Source: CAIXSC01 sp046349855
GTDB lineage: Bacteria; Planctomycetota; Planctomycetia; Pirellulales; Pirellulaceae
DNA: 64,000 nt
Assembly: GCA_046349855.1 (NCBI GenBank)
Contig: JAXMBM010000001.1
Span: 62,001 to 126,000, forward strand
Reading direction: 5' to 3'
Below the pieces are notes generated by a model that was not told the DNA's origin, did no database searches, and worked only from the letters and a program-made list of their open reading frames with translations. Below, in pieces: positions 47,901 to 55,296 of the stretch (position 1 is the stretch's first letter; every line of letters starts with the position of its first letter). Position numbers and translations under genes: made by a program.

Positions 47901-50900
47901 TCCGCTCCCGCTGATTCCTTCCACTTGCCACACGAAGACCGCGTCGCCATTGTTATCCATCGCGACATCCGGCAGGACCTGATCCTTCTTACTTGCCGGT
48001 GCTTGTCCCTGCCCCTGTCCCGTAACGGGTTCGCGATTTACCTGGAATTCCGTGCCGCTTGCCGCGCCCATCACATCGTACCGGCGGGCAAAGATTTCCT
48101 GACTCGCTTCCTCGCCTTCTTCCACGACCCCCGGACCCTGCCATGCAACCACGAACTGTCCGTCGTCGAAAGCCGCCGCCACGCTGGCGGCAAGCTGATC
48201 TCCAGCGAGTTCCAGATGGGCCGCCAGATCCTCGCCGGAGCCACCGGGGGCTCCCAACGGATCCAGGCGTGCATACATCACGTCCCATCCCGTTGCGGCG
48301 GACCAAGATTGCCAAGCGATAACCGCGCGTCCGTTACTGTCCATGGCAACGGCTGGCGCGATCTGATCACCGGCCTGCGTTTGGTTCACACGGAATTCGC
48401 CGGGGTCGGCCACCTTCTCACCGGAGGCATCAAACCACTGCCCATAAATGCCAAAACCATCCTCGTCCTTGCTCTGCCACACGATCAGAACCCTTCCAGT
48501 TCCGTCGCTCGCGATGGCCGGAGCAGATTGGTCATCCTGAACCGTCGAATTGACTTGTACCAACGAATCGGGAATCGCAATGCCGTCGGCGTCAAACCGC
48601 TCCGCAAAAACACCGAAGCCGCTGCCATCTTCCTCGAAAGTTTCGAATGCTACGGTGGAACCGCCCCATGGATTTATGGCAACCGCCGGCGAGCTGATTT
48701 CAAAGCCGAGGGTTGCTCCCACAAGGAATTGATCACCAGCCGGAATACGGCTGGGGCTGCCCGGATCGTCGCTCAAATTGACGTCGAACAGGCGACCATG
48801 CACGCCGTCGATATGCCCCAGTCCTTGTCCTTGCCAGAAGATGCCGTAGTTTCCCGTCGGCGTGCGCGCAACGACAGGCGTAGTCTGGGGACCTTCCGTC
48901 CAGGTATTGACGAGCAATTCACCCGTTTCCGGGACGCCGTCGGCGGCGTACTCGCGGCGATAGACGTCCCAGCTGCTTCCGTCGTCGAGTTCCTCGTTCA
49001 TGTTCTGCCAGGTCACGACGAACCGACCATCGGCTTCGACGCCGACGCTAGCCAAACGCTGTAACCCTTGCGTCGAGATATTCACCTGGAACTCGTCTGG
49101 CTGGACAGGCGCTTTGTCCGCAGTGAATTGCCGCGCATAGACGCCCCAGGTGCTCCCGTCCTGGTTGATGCTCTGCCAAGCGACGACGAAGTTTCCCGCG
49201 GCATCCAAACCGATCGACGGCGATTCCTGCGCATCCTTCACATAGTTGTGAACCAACACCTCCTCGCCGCTTGACGCCCCCGTTGCATCGAACCACTGTA
49301 CAAAGATGCTCTTCTCGGCATCGACTTCAGAGGCGTCGATCGCGGGGTGACTGCTCACCCACGCGATGGCATATTCACCCGTCGCATTCATGGCGACAGT
49401 CGGCATGACTTGATCGAGTCCTGTGAACTGATTCACCGTCTGTTCGGCTGCGTCGATCGGCGTCCCCGCGCTATCAAAACGCCTCGCGAAAACATCGGTA
49501 CTGCCGTCGGCGACGTCTCCTTGCCATGCGACGACAAAAGCGCCTGTTTCGTCCATTGCGATCGCCGGCGCACTTTGATCGCCTGCGAGCGTCGAGTTCA
49601 CGATAAAGGGCGTTCCGATGCCGGCGCCCAGCGAGTCGAACTGTTGTGCGAAGATGTCATATCCATCCCCAACGCTCGACTCGCCCTGCCACACCACCAC
49701 GAATGCACCTTCGGCGGAGATGGCCACGGCAGGCGCGTATTGGTTGCCGTCCGTGGCGCCGACGTTGACCAAGAAGGGATCGCCGATGCGGTCGCCGAAT
49801 TCATCAATCCGCTGCGCGAACACGCCGAGTCCGCTGCCGTCCGCGTCGTATGCTTCCCACACAACGATGGAGCGTCCCGTCACATTCATGGCGGCGGCCA
49901 CCGAACTTTCCGGCATCGCCGTCACCGTCGCCAGTTCGACTTCGCCGCCGACGCGGAACGTTGGATTTAAGCTGGGCATCTGAAAGCGTTGCGCCGCAAT
50001 CGCCGGCCCGTGCGTCTCGTCATTCGTAAACCAGGTCACGACTGCTCGTCCGTTTACGTTCGAGGACAACGCCGGTTTCGATTGCGGTCCTTCCACCTTG
50101 GTGTTGACCACAAACTCGTTGTGCAACGTCTGCCCATTGGGGCCGTAAAGCCGCCCAATGATGCCTTCGCTGAATCCGTCTTGGTGGACGCTTTGCCACG
50201 CAACAAGATAGTTGCCGCTGGAGTCCATCGTAACGGCAGGCGCTACTTGCGATGCGAGAATCGTATCGTTCACTCGAAACTCATCTCCCACCAGCTGCCC
50301 CAGGTCATTGATTCGTTGACCGAAGACATCCGACCCGCTCCCTGGGATTCCTTCGCTCACCCACGTCGCCACAATTTGTCCATTGGAGTTCATCGCCACG
50401 GAAGGCGTCACCTGATCTCGCAGCGATTCCGTGTTGACCTTGAATTCCCCCGTCACTCCCGCCCCGTTCGTATCGAACAATCGTCCATAGACATCCAAGC
50501 TGGCGTCGGCACCGCCAGCCGGATCGATCGCCTCCCAAGCGACCACGAAGCGATTTCCTCCCGAACTCGCAACATCCGGTGCTTGCTGCGTCCCTGTCGT
50601 CGCCACGTTCACTTGCCCCGCCGTCCCCGTCACGTCGCCTGGGTGAGCGAGTATGCGGGAGAAAACCCCCAGCCCATCGCCATCCTGACCGTCGCTTTGC
50701 CACACCACCATCGCCGTCCCCGAAGAAGTCATCGCGACCGAGGGGGTCTGCTGATCACCGCTCGTAAGAGAAAGTCCGCCGAGGTCTCCTGCATTGACCA
50801 AGAATTCATCGCTCGACGGCAATCCATCCGTTCCAAACCAGCGTCCAGAAACGCCCCACCCATCGCCGTCGGCGCCTTTGCTGGCCCATACGACGAGCGT

Positions 50901-51311
50901 GTTTCCTGCGGCATCGGTCGCTACCACCGGGGCCGCTTGATCCCCAACTTGAACTTGATTGGCGAGCAGCTTCGCCGTGACGGGTTGAGCACCCGCATCG
51001 AAGCGTTGCACGAAGACGCCGAAACCGTCGCCGTCCGCTTCGAAGCTTTCCCAAGCCACGGTGAATCCGCCGTCGGCGTGCACCGCCACTTCGGCAGGGC
51101 CGCCTTCAAATGCAGGCGCCTCCGCCACGAGGAACTGCTCGTCGATCGGCGCGGTCGCCAACAGGCAGCGTGTCTCCAACCATTCCAAGTGGCATAGTCG
51201 CTTGGCTGCTCGACGTCGCTGTTCGTCGCGGCGCGCCAGTGCTCGCTCGCGCTCGTGTGTGGTGCAAGCATCGGCTCGTTGATTCCGACGATATTGACTT
51301 AGCGTAGTCAT
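44925..51311 (-). CDS. Giant repeat/GEVED/RTX surface protein
   Basis: The product has 2128 residues from the ATG beginning MTTLSQYRRN, which has GGAG 7 bp upstream; an ATG two codons earlier is possible. Residues 42-52 carry the planctomycete export motif LEWLETRCLLA. Residues about 55-1680 are two super-repeats of about 815-830 residues, each made of units of 70-80 residues with the pattern DGSGLGVFAQR, NQYAPAVA, GAFVVVWQG. A GEVED domain follows (DLDGEVEDYQVQIG-type, about 1680-1850), then about ten GGxGxDxxx calcium-binding RTX turns (about 1935-2047) and an 80-residue tail. It is a probable secreted adhesin or matrix protein. Base composition looks lower in GC than its neighbours, and both flanks are mobile-element debris, so it may be acquired. 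Confidence 0.85.
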   Translation of the reverse strand: MTTLSQYRRNQRADACTTHERERALARRDEQRRRAAKRLCHLEWLETRCLLATAPIDEQFLVAEAPAFEGGPAEVAVHADGGFTVAWESFEADGDGFGVFVQRFDAGAQPVTAKLLANQVQVGDQAAPVVATDAAGNTLVVWASKGADGDGWGVSGRWFGTDGLPSSDEFLVNAGDLGGLSLTSGDQQTPSVAMTSSGTAMVVWQSDGQDGDGLGVFSRILAHPGDVTGTAGQVNVATTGTQQAPDVASSGGNRFVVAWEAIDPAGGADASLDVYGRLFDTNGAGVTGEFKVNTESLRDQVTPSVAMNSNGQIVATWVSEGIPGSGSDVFGQRINDLGQLVGDEFRVNDTILASQVAPAVTMDSSGNYLVAWQSVHQDGFSEGIIGRLYGPNGQTLHNEFVVNTKVEGPQSKPALSSNVNGRAVVTWFTNDETHGPAIAAQRFQMPSLNPTFRVGGEVELATVTAMPESSVAAAMNVTGRSIVVWEAYDADGSGLGVFAQRIDEFGDRIGDPFLVNVGATDGNQYAPAVAISAEGAFVVVWQGESSVGDGYDIFAQQFDSLGAGIGTPFIVNSTLAGDQSAPAIAMDETGAFVVAWQGDVADGSTDVFARRFDSAGTPIDAAEQTVNQFTGLDQVMPTVAMNATGEYAIAWVSSHPAIDASEVDAEKSIFVQWFDATGASSGEEVLVHNYVKDAQESPSIGLDAAGNFVVAWQSINQDGSTWGVYARQFTADKAPVQPDEFQVNISTQGLQRLASVGVEADGRFVVTWQNMNEELDDGSSWDVYRREYAADGVPETGELLVNTWTEGPQTTPVVARTPTGNYGIFWQGQGLGHIDGVHGRLFDVNLSDDPGSPSRIPAGDQFLVGATLGFEISSPAVAINPWGGSTVAFETFEEDGSGFGVFAERFDADGIAIPDSLVQVNSTVQDDQSAPAIASDGTGRVLIVWQSKDEDGFGIYGQWFDASGEKVADPGEFRVNQTQAGDQIAPAVAMDSNGRAVIAWQSWSAATGWDVMYARLDPLGAPGGSGEDLAAHLELAGDQLAASVAAAFDDGQFVVAWQGPGVVEEGEEASQEIFARRYDVMGAASGTEFQVNREPVTGQGQGQAPASKKDQVLPDVAMDNNGDAVFVWQVEGISGSGSDVYGRRMDAAGNLLDAEDFRVNTTISKPQRLPSVAMDASGNYLVAWQSQHQDGFSWGIYGRSYLANGDTVENEFAINELVAGPQTSPGVTANAAGQALVAWLGNDTTHQPTVFGHLYQLPNAEPDFSVDTELVLAHYRGIEEVPPAAAMNARRESVVAWTSYAEDGSGLGVFAQMLDDHGQSVGDRMAVNTYTVGNQSAPAVARSPAGSFVIVWETEGLDGDGYGIYGQRYLADGTLVDDNFQINTTTARDQTNPRVAMAADGSFFVTWESVSNDSTNSLDIRGRRYRSDGSPLGNDFVVNQFTALDQKSPAIAANATGEYVVAWVSDHPAVSDPNDTEKSIFVQWFSLDGSSDDAEVLVHRYVKDGQEAPAVGIDANGRFVVGWQSINQDGNSWGVFARTFLSDKTPIERREFVVNETRLGPQRYVGVGMDEIGRFVISWQSNSRAELLGGGSGGAVAPAASENEGGGQGTGSEEGSSWDIFSRQYSFDGHREGGEIAVNTWTMGPQIRPVVAQAPGGDFGIFWLGQGPDHVEGVHGRLYQGIYDFGDAPDPLAAVAGQYPTLLANNGARHLPGSRLFLGAGVDAEFDGQPGVAATGDDANGTTDDEDGVSLPATLIPRLGASITVTASAAGKLDGWIDFDRDGIFEPSEKIADGLVVAAGANVAPVAIPANVTSGMTYARFRISSAGGLGPQGLALDGEVEDYQVQIGTLVGGTASLVNDPLNPGGKVLLVVGTSGADNLDLQYVVANPPQVKVVLGYVNNLGTFPISAFNRIVVYGQDGIDYVTVDSRITTATELHGDGGADMIFGGSGPDAIWGGAGTDQLYGYAGNDVIWAGDGSDFVYGGDGADQLFGEQGADYLYGEFGDDVIVGGADNDMVNGGRGRNVLIGGLGVDYVWGDIDDDLLIGSQTTHDSDPFALANISEIWRSTMPFESRIANLAALLNRDTVLDDVARDVVLGSLGRDWMIDYQLRDWFVDFNSNLVTGDKKN

Positions 51312-51690
51312 GATCATTCTCCCGCTTGAATGGCTCCAACGACGAATTAGCGCCAAGAGACTCGGCCTAACGCACCAAGCGGAAAATCAGCAACCGTCGT
51401 ACCGTGGGCGTCGCAAAACACTCACCCTTTGATCACTTTCTTGTCACACTTACTGGCCGGCCCGCAGCCGAAAGCGGCCATGAGAATTGCAGTTAGATTC
51501 GAACGGTTCCGGAAAACTTGCATAAAGCATTCGTCGCCGACCGCCATGTAAAAACGAGGTTGCAGTTCAGTCAATTTCGGATTTGAGTGCGCCGATTCGC
51601 CCGGATCGTGCGATTGCGCACGCTGCTAATGGGGCATATCCCAGAGATCGGATGTCGCCGAGGCGGCGAAAGATTCGGCCGACGCGGCGC
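51312..51690. other. Intergenic region upstream of the giant surface-protein gene
   Basis: 379 bp of comparatively AT-rich sequence, presumably holding the promoter of the leftward giant gene and its untranslated leader. No coding frame with family similarity and no convincing promoter pair was found by eye. A short minus-strand gene begins beyond it. Confidence 0.4.
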
Positions 51691-51873
51691 CTAACCGACG
51701 GGATTCTTGGGAACCGTCGGCGCGATCAGGCTCTTGAGGGTGTCAACGATGGCCTCGTAGGTCGCGTCGTCGAACAACAGCTTCTGGCCGGTCGCCTTCC
51801 GAAACGTACGTACTCCCGCCAGACCGGCGATCACCAGCAGCAGCACGTTCGTCATCCCGCTGGAACTCGCCAT
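51691..51873 (-). CDS. Small hypothetical protein with one hydrophobic segment
   Basis: A candidate of 60 residues starting at the ATG that gives MASSSGMTNVLLLVIAGLAG. It has one hydrophobic segment followed by basic and acidic residues and ends TLKSLIAPTVPKNPVG. The frame remains open upstream for about 170 codons, so the start is not decided. Codon usage looks reasonable in this part and poor farther upstream. I do not recognise it. It lies amid broken genes and could itself be a remnant. Confidence 0.35.
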   Translation of the reverse strand: MASSSGMTNVLLLVIAGLAGVRTFRKATGQKLLFDDATYEAIVDTLKSLIAPTVPKNPVG

Positions 51874-51974
51874 GAACAAACTCGGACTCGCGCTGCCGGC
51901 CGTTGGACCGGCAACCGCGCTCCCTGACCGCACGGAGGAACGATCGCCAGCGCCGGTACTAGATCGTCGAGTGC

Positions 51975-52245
51975 AATCAGATGGCGATCGCACTGGCCTG
52001 CACCTTGGCCTACGACATGTGCTCGGGCAGCACCACCGGCACGATCGGCGGACATACGGGTCTACGCCGACTTCGAAGCCAAGGTCGACTGCGTGTGCCG
52101 CTGCAGCTGTAACTGCAACTGTGGCGATAGCGGTGGCAGCGGTTACCCGTCCTCGGGCGGCGACAATGGCGGTGGCGGGACCGGTTCGTGCAGCTGCTCG
52201 TGCACCTGTACCTGCAAGGCCAGGTCCTACATCAAGTTCGGGTGA
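51975..52245 (+). pseudogene. Frameshifted gene for a Cys-rich protein
   Basis: Two frames can be joined. The first reads NQMAIALACTLAYDMCSGST and GTIGGHTG up to about 52058; the second continues VYADFEAKVDCVCRCSCNCN and SCSCSCTCTCKARSYIKFG to a TGA at 52243. Removing one G in the ACGGGTC run restores a single frame (HT-VYADF). An in-frame TAG at 51960 sits just before the first part. It is a decayed small gene whose Cys-rich tail resembles metal- or disulfide-binding segments; the family is not recognised. Confidence 0.55.
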
Positions 52246-52248
52246 TCC

Positions 52249-52483
52249 ATGTTGTCGATTGAAGAACGCCGCGCCGCTCGTAAAGCCTTCGCCCGCCAGG
52301 TGCGGCAGGAGCACGCGCGACGCGAGGTGGTCACGATCTCGCCACCGCTCCCCGAGGGACGAGCAACGCTGGTCCAGCACCCTCCGTTACGCGTGGCGAT
52401 CGCGACCCCGGTGCTGTATGTGGGCGGGGCTGAGCAATGGATCGCGAGTCTCTGCCAGTGGCTCGACCCCGATCGCGCCCTCG
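52249..52483 (+). pseudogene. Truncated glycosyltransferase gene start
   Basis: The frame begins at ATG 52249, 3 bp after the stop of the Cys-rich remnant, and reads MLSIEERRAARKAFARQVRQ, then PPLRVAIATPVLYVGGAEQW and SLCQWLDPD. The RVAIATPVLYVGGAEQW segment is the N-terminal beta strand and nucleotide-sugar loop pattern of GT-B (GT4-like) glycosyltransferases. Similarity stops abruptly at about 52483, where transposase sequence begins, so only the first 78 codons remain. Confidence 0.65.
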
Positions 52484-52990
52484 TGACAAAGGCTATCACT
52501 CTGCGGAGACGCTGGGGTACGATTGCGGAAGAGACGCCTTACCGCACCTATATTTCCGAACCGAAGCGCAAACGCAAGGGTCATCGCAAGGAGGCGCACC
52601 GTGGTAAGCGCAAGCCTCCCGCCCAACGCAAAGCCGTGCTGGCGAATCGGCGACGCATGAAATGCGCCCGAGGCAAACGGCTCCAGCGTCTACGTAGCGA
52701 AAAGGTGGAGCGGACATTCGCGCCGGCTTGAGACTGGAAGCGCAAGACGAACCTGGCTTCGCGGGATCGACAAGGTCCGCAAGCGCTACTCACTGGCGGC
52801 CGCCGCTCACAATCTCGGAGTGTTGATGCGCGCACTCTTCGGAATGGGAACTCCGCGGAGCTTGCAACAGTTCCGGTTGGACCTGGTGGCGGCTTTGTCG
52901 CTTGCGCAACTTGCCGGTATTCGCGTTTGGAACCTCTGCTCTGTCTTCTGGCCTCGTCGTGTCCTCGTCAGTCGCACTCATCGGCCGTCG
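52484..52990 (+). mobile_element. IS1182-like transposase C-terminal remnant, frameshifted
   Basis: Immediately after the truncated glycosyltransferase, DKGYHSAETLGYD is legible in a second frame, then the first frame continues YRTYISEPKRKRKGH, QRKAVLANRRRMKCARGKRL and RSEKVERTFA, and a third stretch reads RRTWLRGIDKVRKRYSLAAA and HNLGVLMRALFGMGTPRSLQ. These are successive C-terminal landmarks of IS1182-type transposases. At least two frameshifts (near 52520 and in GCGCCGGC near 52720) disable it. Confidence 0.8.
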
Positions 52991-53095
52991 TGGCCCCCCG
53001 GTCGGGCTGCCGCCCTCGCGTGCTGAAAATGCCACTTCTTCAACAGACTGCTAGCCAATTCATGGCTGACACTCGTTGTCGCATAACGATACGCG

Positions 53096-53407
53096 TCACC
53101 GGGCCGGAGGTGACGACTCTCCCTTGGAAGGCGGCCCGGTCACCGGCTCCGGTGCGAGTGATGGTTCGGACGGTCGCACTGCTCCCTCACCGATAGATTT
53201 CGGAGCGGCAGTCAATACCTGGAACATTCCCAGGGCATAGAGCCAAAGTAACACCGCCACAGTTGACCCGCCAAGAACTGCATAGAACGGAGGAGGGTTT
53301 GGGTCGACCGGCGATCCATCGGGGTAGAAGCCGCCCGCATGGGAAAGACACCACAGGAAAATGCCCATTCCGACGCCGAAGCTCAGCACCCGCAGTGCGA
53401 TTCTCAT
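53096..53407 (-). CDS. Small two-TM hypothetical membrane protein
   Basis: The product has 103 residues from the ATG beginning MRIALRVLSFG, with GGGGGG shortly upstream. Two hydrophobic segments (about 5-24, ending in LSHAGG, and 43-67, AVLGGSTVAVLLWLYALGMF) suggest two membrane passes with a Pro-rich loop (DGSPVDPNPPP) between. The C-terminal 35 residues are Pro/Ser-rich and probably cytosolic. No family recognised. The frame is open upstream but without similarity. Confidence 0.55.
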   Translation of the reverse strand: MRIALRVLSFGVGMGIFLWCLSHAGGFYPDGSPVDPNPPPFYAVLGGSTVAVLLWLYALGMFQVLTAAPKSIGEGAVRPSEPSLAPEPVTGPPSKGESSPPAR

Positions 53408-53727
53408 GGCAGGCCCCCCTGGCAGACAATGGCGTGGGATTCGCAACCTACTCTTTTCGCTTGCTGATCCGTGATCGTGGCGGATGAAGTAGACCACGTA
53501 GCGGCCAAACGTATAGGTTTTTGTCGCTCGTCGCGCTGCGATGGGCGATACAACCCAGTTGAACTGGCCCGCGGAGCTGACGCGCTGGATCGTCCTTCGT
53601 CGGTCACCCCGGCTGTGGGGGATTGTATCGCGGAGTGAGACGTGTAGCGAATGAGAACGGCACGCCCAGAGGGCGTCGTCGGTGGCGGCGGACGCGGCTT
53701 GGTCGTTCGACGGCCGTTGCAGGCCGC

Positions 53728-53910
53728 TCAAAAACTCCTCGTGCGGCGGATATCCGCCAGCCGCTCGGCCTTGCCGCGGTTCGCCAGGAAGCCGTAGTGT
53801 CTGGCGCGCCCAACTCGCCCGCCGACGAGAGCCGCGCCAGTCCGTCCAGGAACTTGGCCAGATCGGCAACCGCACACCGCGTCGCCCTGCCGCGCAGCGG
53901 CTAAGTGCAA
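53728..53910 (-). pseudogene. Possible IS91-like transposase C-terminal fragment
   Basis: About 60 codons include VGRARHYGFLANRGKAERLA, similar to the C-terminal HYGFLANRxR motif of IS91-type (Y2) transposases. No other landmark, start or terminus is preserved. The rest of the 53408-53911 gap has nothing I can support, and two fusion-prone long frames across it were rejected. Confidence 0.45.
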
Positions 53911-53911
53911 C

Positions 53912-54790
53912 CTACGAGCGGGCGTCGACCTTGCGGCAGTAGGCCAGGATTTCGTCGATCGACTTGCAGCGTCCCTTCATCGACGTGACCTCGCCAGCGG
54001 CCGGTGCGGCGGCGGGAGGCGCGGGGACAGCAGGCGGTGCGGGCGCGGGTTCCGGGGCGGGCGGAGCGGCGGCCGGAGGCGCTGCTGCGGGAGCACTGGC
54101 TGCGGGAGCACTGGCTGCGGGGGAACTGGTCGCCGACGCAGCTTTGTTGGCGCGAGCGGCGGCCATGATATCGGCCACGCTCATTTTCTTCGGATCGAGT
54201 GCCGCGGGGGCGGGAGCGGCGGGTGCCGCTGCCGGAGCTGCGGCTTTGGCCGGGGTAGGCTTCGCCGCGGTGGGTGCGGGGGCCGCGGCCTTCCCGCGAG
54301 CGGCGGCGAGGACATCGGCGACACTCATCTTTTTGGGATCGGCCGCCGGCTTGGCGGGGGCCTGTTCGGCGGCAGCCGGCTTCTCCGCGGCCGGCTTGGC
54401 GGCAGGCGCGCCGCCAGGCTTGGCTCCGGCGCGAGCGGCGGCCAGGATGTCGGCAACGGAGGGCTTTCCGGCGGCGGGAGCGGCGGCGGGCTTGGCAGCC
54501 GGCTTTTCGGCGGGGGCGGCCTTAGCGGCCGGTTTGGCCTCGGCCTTCTTGGCCGGCTTGGCTTCTTCCTTGGGAAGAGGCTGATCGATGACTTTGAGGA
54601 ACGGGAGTTCGATATCGAACCAGCCAATGTTGTTATGGCCGTCGAATTCGACGAGGGCCCGGCCGTTCATGTTGACGGTTTTGATGGTGCCGGTGAGTCC
54701 CTGGAACCGGCGGAGTTCCGGTCGCGCCGTATCGACGACGACGTACTTGTCGGTGTAATCCCGTTTCAGCTTCTCGATGTGCTCGAACAT
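53912..54790 (-). CDS. Ala/Pro/Lys-linker protein with four SVADILAAAR-type motifs
   Basis: A 292-residue cytosolic protein. Residues 1-68 form a small beta-rich domain (YTDKYVVVDTARPELRRFQG, TGTIKTVNMNGRALVEFDGH, NNIGWFDIELPFLKV) with an SH3/KOW-like rhythm. The remaining 220 residues are Ala/Pro/Lys linkers holding a repeated helical motif at 111-120 (SVADILAAAR), 156-165 (SVADVLAAAR), 204-213 (SVADIMAAAR) and a divergent fourth at 277-286 (SIDEILAYCR). Two of the first three are preceded by DPKKM. The motif looks like a short docking helix presented several times on a flexible tail. I do not recognise the family; the partner is unknown. An identical-length start is fixed by the ATG at 54790. 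Confidence 0.75.
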   Translation of the reverse strand: MFEHIEKLKRDYTDKYVVVDTARPELRRFQGLTGTIKTVNMNGRALVEFDGHNNIGWFDIELPFLKVIDQPLPKEEAKPAKKAEAKPAAKAAPAEKPAAKPAAAPAAGKPSVADILAAARAGAKPGGAPAAKPAAEKPAAAEQAPAKPAADPKKMSVADVLAAARGKAAAPAPTAAKPTPAKAAAPAAAPAAPAPAALDPKKMSVADIMAAARANKAASATSSPAASAPAASAPAAAPPAAAPPAPEPAPAPPAVPAPPAAAPAAGEVTSMKGRCKSIDEILAYCRKVDARS

Positions 54791-55296
54791 GAACGCGCGG
54801 CTCCGGTGGCGGAACGAACCCGCCGGCTATTGTGGCCGAGCAGCGGGATAAATCAAGGCGTCGACAGGTTCCTCGTCCGCAGGGCGAACGGGTGGTCGGG
54901 GGCGAGGCGGCGGGACGATCGGCGGGCGTGGGCACCGATCGTTTGACGGTTGAACTGGACAGTCCTACGATAGGGACATTGCCCGTCAGGATGCCGGTAC
55001 ATGACGTATCCTCGCTAAGGATAGCGCAACCGGTGAGAAGGGTCTTTTCCGCCTCTTCCGACCCGTTGTTACTGCCGCCCGCCCACCGCACGATCGTGCG
55101 GATTCTGTCGTCTGGCCGGGGGGAGGGACACGCCGGTTTTTTTTGCCCGTGGGCAAAGCGTGATTTATATTCGACTTGGCTGAAAGTCCGTTCAGTCCCC
55201 TCGGGCGCGGGGTCGTGACTCCCTGTGAGCACGGCGACACCGGTCCGGCAGCCCTGTCCGACACCGTTGTGACTCGCCCTCCCGGGAAGGTCTCGC
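54791..55296. other. Intergenic region between divergent genes
   Basis: 506 bp between the SVADILAAAR-motif gene and the S41 protease gene. It contains a candidate promoter (54943-54971) and a TTTGCCC-GT-GGGCAAA palindrome at 55142-55157 preceded by a run of eight T residues, which could be a regulator site; its orientation does not fit a terminator. No gene was found. Confidence 0.45.
54943..54971 (+). promoter_or_regulatory. Candidate sigma-70 promoter
   Basis: TTGACG at 54943-54948 and TACGAT at 54966-54971 are separated by exactly 17 bp. The site faces the S41 protease gene, 325 bp upstream of its ATG. Only the sequence match supports it. Confidence 0.35.

Noticed and set aside
46287..49970. 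Several plus-strand frames of 200-500 codons within the giant gene
   Set aside because: They share the internal periodicity of the minus-strand repeats, as shadows of repeated sequence do, and have no own similarity.
53604..53875. Longer frames extending the 103-residue membrane protein upstream
   Set aside because: Composition changes abruptly, and the ATG at 53407 with GGGGGG upstream starts a sensible membrane protein.
55142..55157. TTTGCCC/GGGCAAA hairpin as a terminator
   Set aside because: The T run lies before, not after, the hairpin on the plus strand, and on the minus strand an A run follows it.
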